Assembly (NCBI GenBank): GCA_038503035.1
Contig: JAVSML010021674.1
Span: forward strand, 1-64,000
DNA: 64,000 bases
Reading direction: 5' to 3'
Source of the DNA: Crocodylus rhombifer
Lineage: Eukaryota; Chordata; Crocodylia; Crocodylidae
Position 1 is the first letter of the stretch. Each line of letters opens with the position of its first letter. Below are positions 56,368 to 64,000 of the stretch, one piece after another. The notes under the pieces were generated by a model that saw only the letters and a program-made list of their open reading frames with translations, did no database searches and was not told the DNA's origin. Position numbers and translations under genes: made by a program.

Positions 56368-56745
56368 CTCTTTTTCTTTTTTAATTCTCATTCTTTCTTC
56401 TTTGTGTGCATGTGTACAAAGAATGTATATATGTGTGTGTGTGTATGTGTGTACGAAGAAGAAAGAATGAGAATAAAGAAGAAAAAGAGAATATGTTTTG
56501 AGTTCCTTTGCTATTTTATATATGTGTGTGTGTGTGTGTAGAAATTTAAAAAATTATATATATATAGAACAACAAAGGAACTCAAAACATATTCTCTTTT
56601 TCTTCTTTATTTTCATTCTTTTTCATACACACATCTTATATTTAAGAATATATTATTTGTACACACACACACACACACACAAGAAAGAATGAAAATAAAA
56701 AAATAAAAATAGAATACATCTTGAATGCTTTTGCTATTTCTTCAG
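56368..56745. repeat. Four alternating inverted copies separated by TG/TA tracts
   Basis: A unit beginning GAAAGAATGAGAATAAAGAA and ending GAGTTCCTTTGCTATTTT occurs four times in alternating orientation: minus at about 56368-56404 (partial), plus at 56459-56516, minus at 56573-56624, plus at 56681-56745 (diverged). The second and third copies match over 50 bp with one mismatch. Each gap (50 to 62 bp) is a TG, TA or CA tract. Confidence 0.9.
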
Positions 56746-59043
56746 TCTCTAGACAACTAAAGTCTAAGGGCAAAGCTAAATTAAATTTTGTAGTAATAGA
56801 CTGATGTGTACATCTAACATACCTCACACCTGATGGCTTTCTTTGAATCCAGGTAATTGATTGCGAATAAAGCATCTAATTAATTAATCTCATGAATATC
56901 AAATATGCAATTAGTCATACAGCATTCAGTATTGCTGCCATTATTCGTCAATGGTTTCTTTTCATGCTGATGATGACTCCTGCAAATGAGTCCTTATTTG
57001 GTACCTGACCTGCTATATAGAAAAAGATTTAAACAGGCTTACAATATGCTATTTAACATTATACTTACAGGACTTCCTTTCCTCTGTGTGTGTGAGAGCC
57101 ACGAGTGGGGGGAAAGAGGGGGAGAGAATAAGGGCATCTGATTAATGGAGAAATCATGAGGAAATTAAGGGAATAATTAACAGGTAGATATAATCGTAAT
57201 GTAAAAGCCCCAAAGTATGTAATTCTTTAGGCTGATAAACTAAGGGAATTGTCATAAAGGTATATCTCAAAGTACTTTGTGTGCATCGGGCTAGATTTTT
57301 TACATTAACTAAATGTCTACCCAAGGCTAAGAATTCCTCTTGTACCCATGCGCAAGCTTATATATTTTGCTCACAAGCATGTGTTGTACACTTTGATATT
57401 CTCCTCAGCAAAGAGGTAATAATCAGGGAAGTAGGTGAGATTTAGATTCCATCTACATGTGCACATTTGAGTACAGACAGGTATGTATGCATCAACCTCC
57501 TCTCGATGTGCCAGTCAGCATGTTGGTAGGTTCCAAAAGATGTTGTTGTCACATGGCTTTCTGATGATTCAAGCAAAGTATATCTGGTAGCTTAAGTCCA
57601 CTTGACAGTGGCTAATGTCCATGACTCAGAAAACACCAACACATTTGGTAACTGTCACCTTTTTCAATGGAGCTCAAGGACTGAATGGTCATAGGCTGAA
57701 CTGTCCCCTGGGACTGAGATACATTTATACAATTGTAATGCAAACTTTACTACTTCTTGCCTTTAAAATATATTGTGTGCTGTGAATAAATACAGAAAGA
57801 AATATTACAAATGCCTTAATCCTAGGGCTGGCAAACCCAGTATCTTTTGTAAGAGGACTCGACTTAATTATTCAGGTGCCATATCCTAAGTCTTAATGCT
57901 TGAGAAAATTCTGGGTGCTTAAACATTTTAAAGATCTGTCAGGATCCCCATAAAGAGGAAAAAAACTGTACAGCAATAAGTCCATCTTGGTGCATGTAAA
58001 GTTTCACCATCTGCATTGGAAAAAAGGTGCAAGCACATATGCAATATAGCAGGTGATAGAGAAATTGTTTCCTTGACAGCAGAGCATTAGAAACCATCAA
58101 GCTTTTATATACGATCGGAGCCTTTATGTGTCAATCTTGCAAAAAGATTTGTGGTAGAGTCTAAACTAGCAAAGCATTGAAAAGAAAGTAAGGAAATTTC
58201 ACTACCGTTGAGAACTCTTTCTGCATCTTGCCTAAGAAAATGGTTTACAGACATAATGCGTATTTTAATGGTGGTTGGGAATCTGTCATGGCTGTTTTTT
58301 ATTGTCACACTCTGAGTACTAAAATTGTTTAACCTTCATAGTCTTTGATAGGCATTTTTATAAGTTAATAAATCAACAGTTCATAAATATAGCAGCTGCA
58401 TCTGTTCCTTAAAGTGGAAAATACTGTTTTTCAGCAGCAAGTTGTCCATTTAAATATCAGCATCAAAATCAATGCTTCAGATTAGTCATTGTATTTTGAA
58501 TGAGAGAACAGGAACTTCAAGAGTTTTGCTGGTGATCTACCACACAGATATCTAACAAGTCAGTCTTTTAAAGAAGTTGTTCTGCAAAAATGCATATCAT
58601 ACCACAGTGTTCTAAAACCTCAGTGAAATTTCAAAAAGCTCTTGGTAAATTAGCCATTTCCTTCCACTGGTTTGGGAATAATCTGGTTTGGGAATAATCT
58701 TAACAGCTATTGTACATTATCTTTCCCACAACTCAGGAAAAAGAGCATTCTTTTACCTGTATTACTATGATTGTTCCTAGTGCAAAATTGGAGCAGAGTA
58801 CACTGCAGCATGCAGTACTTGCCCTGGAGCCTGTAGTACTCTACATTCATCAGAAGATCATGTAGAACAATAATTAAAATTTCTGCATCGGGTTTTGTTT
58901 GCACTGGGTATTTCAGCCATGAATGACTAGTGAGTACCACCTCTCCAATCCCTTAGCTTAGATAAGCAAAGCTCCTGCTTTCTTGCTGGAGTTGAGCTAC
59001 AAGAGAGGGAGTCATAGTTTACATTGCTTTTGTTTGACCAAGC
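56746..59043. other. Unassigned AT-rich DNA, possible conserved non-coding stretch
   Basis: No exon or transposon. 56850-57010 contains TAATTAATTAATCTCATG and ATGCAATTAGTCATAC, homeodomain-type core sites in repeat-free sequence, which is typical of conserved non-coding DNA; conservation cannot be tested here. Confidence 0.4.
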
Positions 59044-59380
59044 CAGGGCTGCTCAACCCCTGGCCTGCAGGCCAACTGTGGTCCATGGAGCTATCGGATC
59101 TAGCCTGCGGGGCTCCTCAGAAGTCAGGAAATTTGGTGGTGAGGGGCCATTAATATGGCCAACTTCCCCCCTACCAAATTCCCAAACCCCATTTGCCTGG
59201 TCAGAGCCAAGCTGCACCCCCTTCTCCCCATAAGGCTGGGCCATGCCCCCGCATAGGGCCAGATGGTGCCTGCCATGCCAGTCCCAGGCACTGGATCAGA
59301 ACCACTGTCTGGCCTGCAGTCAGACCAGGCACTTGATCATCCAGCATGCTGGGGAAAAAGGTTGAGCACCACCAGCCTAA
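59044..59380. mobile_element. Possible hAT-like MITE, GCTCAACC ends
   Basis: CAGGGCTGCTCAACCCCTGG at the left and GGTTGAGCACCACCAGCCT at the right share an inverted GCTCAACC core with imperfect extensions. The interior is GC-rich (CTGGCCTGCAGGCCAACTG near the left and CTGGCCTGCAGTCAGACCAG near the right, a direct repeat). No clear 8-bp duplication, so boundaries are tentative. Confidence 0.4.
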
Positions 59381-60099
59381 ACTGTACCAGTGGTTGTCTA
59401 TTGATGGCCAGAATCTCCAGTGTAACTCACAGCCTGCAAAAGATGTAAGGCAGATAATGTATGTTTGTCCTGGGCCTGTCAGTCAGTCTTGACAATGTCA
59501 CACAGCCCCAGATTCTGACTTGGGGGAAGGGACAGTTGCAAAATAGCAGTCATGGTCACTTCTCTCAGCCACTGTGATGCTGCCAGCAGCCTGGCTGCAG
59601 TCATTACCCTGTGGACCCCTGCTGTCCGGGCCAGGGAGTTGCCCAGTTATACCTCTGGTCGTGTGTGGGGTTGTACTGACAATTTTTCTAGGTTGTAAGG
59701 ACTGCAATGAAAGCCATTTGTAGTTTTAAGACTCTAAATGTAAACAAATTTTATTTAGCATAAAAATGCCTTTTCTGTAATTTTTAAAACTAGATGCTAA
59801 AGAATAAAGGGGATTCTTTATAAAGACTATTCACTTAAACACTAAAGGGACTCTAATTACTTTTAATTTCACTGTGTGATGGTCCTTATCTGAGGAAAGT
59901 ATGCTGCATAGACTATAAAGCATTTTTATACCATACTGTATTTAACAGAGTATGCCTGGAGTAAGCTGATCTCCCTTCCTGGCTCTCTGATCTCTATTAC
60001 CCTTCACTGTAATTAAACATGCACTGTTTCACTGCTTTATCTTCAAGGGCATTCAGAAAAGTTATATGAGTTATAATATTCTCTTCAACCTCCCTGTGT
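59381..60099. other. Unassigned DNA
   Basis: No gene or repeat recognised. Confidence 0.5.
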
Positions 60100-62120
60100 T
60101 CAGCAGGGCAGCAGAGCAGAAGTGCTAGACTTCAGGAAGGCTAACTTCAGTGTGTTTAGGAGCTTAGTTAATGGGGCATTAAAGCTCAAGAGCATTGACA
60201 AAAGGGGGCCAGGAACGGTGGTTGTTCCTCAAGGAAGTGATCCTTTGGGTGCAGAAGGAGGCAATCCCACTGTTTCTAGAAAAGGGGGCAAAGGGGCCAA
60301 GAAACCCTCTGGAATAAACAGGGAAATCCAGGAAAGCCTAAGGGCAAAAACGGGCATACAGGCTGTGGAAGCAGGGGGTAGCTGCCAAGGAGGAGTATAC
60401 CTCCTTGGCTCGCACTTGCAGGGAATCAGTTCAAAGCAGCATTAGATCTCAGGCTGGTGACAAAAATTAAGGACAACAAAAAGTCCTTCTTCAGGTATAT
60501 AAAAAGAAGGTGCAGGCCAGCATAAGGACCCCTAAGCATAAGGATAGACAAGGGCAGTTGGTGATGGATAGGAGTGCCAAAGCAGAGCTTTTTAATCAGT
60601 TTTTTGCCTCTGTATTCTTGAACTCATCTTTAGACAAATCTCCCAAATGCATTATTGACAGAAGCAGGAGAAACACCAGCCCACTGACTGTCAGTGCTGA
60701 CCTAGTAAAGACATTTGGAGGGGCTGGATGTGTTTTAAATCAGCAGGACCAAATGAGCTTCCTCCAAGGGTGCTGAAAGAATTAACCAGTGTCATAGCAG
60801 AGCCACTGGCACGACTGTTTGAGCAGTCATGGTGCTCAGGTGAGGTCACAGCCTGGAAAAGAGCCAATGTGGTCCCTATGACCAAGAAGGGGAGTAAGGA
60901 GATCCAGGTAACTACAGACTGGTTAGTCTCACCTCTATCCCTGGGAAAACCCTTGAAAAAATTATCAAGGATCACATTTGTAGGAGTCCAGTAGGTAATA
61001 TACTGCTGAAGGGCATCCAGCATGGGTTCATAGCTGGTAGATCCTGCCTGACTAACCTTGTTTCTTTCTATGACCAGGTCATTAAGTGCTTAGATGCAGG
61101 AGTCAAGGTAGATGTCATCTACTTGGACTTTAAGAAGGCCTTCAACATGGTATCCCATCCTATCCTTATAAACAAATTGAACAGCTGTGTCATAGACAAT
61201 TACAGAGTCATGTGGGTGGCAAATTGGCTTAAAGGTAATACCCAAAGAGTGTGGTGGATGGGTTAGTGTCGATCTTGAAAGATGTGGACTGTAGGGTCCC
61301 CCAAGGCTCAGTCTTTGGGCTGGTGCTGTTCAATATCTTTATCAGGGACCTGGATGAGAGCGTGGAAAGCACTCTGTCCAAATTCACAGATAACACCAAA
61401 CTATGGGGCAAAGCAAACACACTGATGGGAAGAAACCAAACCCAGGTGGATCTGAACATGTTAAAGAAGTGGGCAGAGAACAATAGGATGCAGTTCAACA
61501 AGGACAAGTACAAGGTGCTGCACCTAGGGAGAGGGAATCACCAGCATACCTATAGGCTGGAGTATGACCGTCTCAGCAGCACAGTGGCGGAAAGAGATCT
61601 TGGAGTTGTTGTCAACTCCAAGATGAATATGTTTTGTCACTATGATGAAGTAATTAGCAGAGCTAACCATACTTTGTCATGCATTAGTAGGTGCATCACA
61701 AATAGGTCCAGGGAGGTGATGCTCCCCCTCTATGTGGCACTGGTCAGGCCACAGCTAGAGTATTGTGTTCAATTCTGGGTGCTGCAATTCAAGAAGGATG
61801 TGGACAACCTTGAGAGAGTCCAGAGGAGGGCCACTCTTATGGCAAGAGGCCTGCAGGGAAGGCCTTATGAGGAAAGGCTTATCTGAAAAGGGATCTCAAC
61901 CTTTTCAGCCTCTGCAAGAGAAGGCTGAGGTGGGATCTTGTGGCAGTATACAAACTCATCAGGGGGGAGGGGGGAGGAAGGGCAGCAAGGAATAGGAGAT
62001 GCTCTGTTACCAGAGCACCCCTTGGAATAATCTTAAATGATGGCCACAAGCTGACAGAAAGTAGGTCTACATTGGACATCGGAAAGAACTTTTTCACAGT
62101 TAGGGTTGCTAGAATCTAGA
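60100..62120 (+). mobile_element. CR1 LINE, internal segment, 2.0 kb, 3' end missing
   Basis: From just after the endonuclease (VLDFRKANFSVFRSLVNGAL) through RT to FTVRVARI of the C-terminus, where it stops at 62120. The last codons and the 3' UTR are replaced by unrelated sequence. Most frame changes are small: frames at 60122-60445, 60510-60776, 60728-60994, 61251-61886 and 61765-61995. Confidence 0.92.
60122..61995 (+). pseudogene. CR1 ORF2 reverse transcriptase pseudogene
   Basis: Order of pieces: KAELFNQFFASVFLNSSLDK, FKSAGPNELPPRVLKELTSV, RANVVPMTKKGSKE, VIYLDFKKAFNMVSHPILIN (FDTVSH changed to FNMVSH, so the catalytic Asp is lost), VPQGSVFGLVLFNIFI, a second catalytic motif FTDNTKLWGK in place of FADDTKLWG, CKVLHLGRG as YKVLHLGRG, MNMFCHYDEVISRANH and ERVQRRATLMARGLQGRPYE. 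Both Asp substitutions would inactivate RT. Confidence 0.92.
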
Positions 62121-62465
62121 GTTTTTTTCTGAGTTGATCTGGGGCCTGGCCATCAGGGCAGTCTTTCTTGAGTTATGTGAAGTCTTTGATACTGACTTGG
62201 ATTTCAGGTGGGAATAAGCAGAAAGTAAAATGTATCCGAGTGTTTCAATTTTTTAAGTGAGAGTAGAGAACAAAATCTTTGTGACTGTCTTAAATCCCCA
62301 GAGGTAGGGTAGATTTGCCCCTTGTAGACCTAACAAAATCAGATGCACATAAGCTTTTGTAAGAAGTAGCTAACATCATCAGATGTTAAAAAGGGACATA
62401 TCAGACAATTCATCCCTATTCTCATTCCCATCTGATTCATATTATATATAGTATCTTTTACCTTG
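62121..62465. other. Non-CR1 DNA between two CR1 pieces
   Basis: 345 bp with no recognised feature. It begins where the preceding CR1 loses its 3' end. Confidence 0.5.
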
Positions 62466-62764
62466 TTTCTTCATCGGTGACTTGGATGGAGGGCATGGGG
62501 AGTACCCTGTCCAAGTTCACGGATGATACCAAATTATAGGGCAAAGTTAACACACCAGAGGGTAGGGAATGGATCCAGGTGGATCTGGAGAGGTTGGAAA
62601 AATGGGCAAAACAAAATAGGATGTAGTTCAACAAAGACAAGTGCAAAGTGCTGCACTTGGGCAAAAAGAACCACCAACACACTTACAGGCTGGGGGATGG
62701 GGGCAGGGCAAGGGCTCAGACTCAATGACCTAATGAGGTCCCTTCTGACCCTAACATCTATGAA
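62466..62764 (+). mobile_element. CR1 LINE with internal deletion, about 300 bp
   Basis: RT-domain sequence (TTCATCGGTGACTTGGATGG; FTDDTKL-like site; CKVLHLGKKNHQHTYRLGD) is joined directly to the 3' UTR (GGGCTCAGACTCAATGACC) and the tail AACATCTATGAAAT. Relative to the copies at 27600 and 60100, about 0.6 to 0.7 kb between the LG(N/D) of RT and the 3' UTR is missing. Confidence 0.9.
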
Positions 62765-64000
62765 ATATAGCAGAAATCAATATAATAAGCCCACATGGTC
62801 ACTAAAGTTCATGTGTGTCCACATGCAGTGATGATGACAATGATCATTATCCATATGCAGTAATAATGACACTGTTAGATGCACAGATCTGGAATGTGTG
62901 TCTCGAAAATTACTATGCTTTAATATTAGGACTAGAATTGTGGACACTTTAGGATGTCCCTAATTGAAAGACTATAAATATATTATGAAAATTACTTCTC
63001 TGCAGAGGGGTGATTTAAAAAAAAATCAGATTCTGTAGCAAGAGTATGGTTTCCTCTGTTAGGCAAGGATTATTGTGATTAAATGTTATAAAGGCCACAC
63101 AATAACCTTCCCATAGTAACAGCTTTCAGACACTACCAACCTGGGTTGGATTATGAGTGGTGACCTACAAATGAAAAGGCTGCAAGTACCATTATCAATC
63201 CCCTGACCCATCCAGCTGCTTGCTGCTTTTATTTTTTTAGAAATTAATTTAAAAACGAGCAATTGTTTTTGCAAAAATCTTTTGAATTCCCCCCCCAGTA
63301 GCATTTTGGAACATTATTACAAATTATTCCATTTAAATGCATAGGCAAGCCAACATCATTATTTATTTATTCTTCTAAGGTGAAAAAAATAGCACACAAG
63401 TCTAGAAAAATATTTTCAAGTTGGCTGGGGAAAAAAAAAAAGGAAACAACCCTATACTGAGCTAATCATTTTTGTTTACAAGGACACTGTTTAGGAAGAT
63501 ACAAATTACTGGAGCAGAACTAAAAATAAACATTGCTTTATAAATACTAATTAATTAATATATTTATGTTTTTTTGCTGTAGACAAAACAATCAAGCATT
63601 CTTAAGAATTAATCAAAACAATTGCAGAGACATACCTGAATGTGTTCCAACTTAGCAGGTAGGCATTAGTCACAGAATAATTGGCTGCTTATTTACATCC
63701 TGCAACTTCCAAGGTCTTTTTAACCTTATACTTATTACCTTTTCATACATTTTGCTTCATAGTCAGTCAGTGCTCCTGATGGGAAGTATCAAGAACTGCA
63801 GAGCAATAACAACAAGGAAAAACATGGCATGTGGCACTATTTCTCTAATACTGTAAGGCACACATGCTTGACTCAGTGAGCCTGCACCAGAATTCTAGAC
63901 TTCAGTTTTCCACATACTTTGGAAAAGTCCAGATCTGAACTGTTCTATGTATAACCATAGTTTTGATTCAAAAGTGCAGTGAGACTTTATTTATACCATT
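62765..64000. other. Unassigned AT-rich DNA
   Basis: No gene. A-rich and T-rich tracts, with TTAATTAATATATTTATG at 63550; the clean repeat-free stretch 63300-63720 could be old unique sequence. Confidence 0.45.

Noticed and set aside
1..64000. CRISPR arrays, bacterial operons or phage genes
   Set aside because: The content is clearly vertebrate (CR1, hAT, MITEs); no regularly spaced repeats or operon structure were seen.
1..64000. Endogenous retrovirus coding regions
   Set aside because: Only LTR-like pieces were seen; no gag, protease, retroviral RT or envelope motif was recognised. All RT motifs found are CR1-type.

Overview
This is a window of vertebrate nuclear DNA, almost certainly from a non-avian sauropsid; a crocodilian fits best and a turtle is the main alternative. 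The basis is the repeat content. There are at least 14 pieces of chicken-repeat-1 (CR1) LINEs in several age classes, hAT-type DNA transposons with 8-bp target duplications, and abundant small MITE-like elements with TIRs such as GTCTACACATG. The flanking sequence is AT-rich. No host protein-coding exon, tRNA, rRNA or CRISPR could be supported; the window reads as intergenic or deep-intronic sequence colonised by transposons. The species call is inference, because no unique host gene is visible.

Layout. 1-9 kb: sparse repeats, namely the end of a GC-rich element, a CR1 tail, two MITEs, a 230-bp hAT MITE nested in a CR1 tail (4756-4985), a 760-bp hAT-like element (6067-6826) and a 213-bp near-perfect palindrome (8427-8639). 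9-15 kb: a solo-LTR-like element (9096-10651), then mostly unique AT-rich DNA. 15.6-21.6 kb: three minus-strand CR1 pieces and one plus-strand piece, including an open 365-codon CR1 ORF1 (SGNH esterase, 19900-20997) followed by the start of ORF2. 23-26 kb: a hAT MITE and an LTR-like element. 26.2-31.4 kb: the main CR1 block, with a 5'-truncated copy, a copy whose ORF2 is open for 923 codons (endonuclease plus reverse transcriptase), and a decayed ORF1 fragment in opposite orientation. 32-37 kb: a foldback element, an LTR-like insertion splitting a CR1, and a (TG)n tract. 37.5-47.8 kb: a small hAT MITE, another CR1, then a 4.6-kb hAT transposon with perfect 8-bp target duplications and a decayed BED/hAT transposase, followed at once by a MITE. 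48-64 kb: three more CR1 copies plus a short CR1 tail, long TG/TATG tracts, a GC-rich block and an unusual array of four alternating inverted copies (56368-56745).

How the parts relate. CR1 ORF1 (nucleic-acid binding and esterase) and ORF2 (endonuclease and RT) are the two proteins of the retroposon; here they lie in different, individually defective copies. The large hAT supplies an example of the transposase family able to mobilise short TIR elements with matching ends. The nesting (hAT MITE in CR1, LTR in CR1, hAT beside MITE) allows relative dating of the activity waves. Nothing here amounts to a new cellular system; the most unusual structures are the alternating palindrome array, the back-to-back CR1 junction at about 21341, and the similarity between the hAT target duplications and its own TIR.
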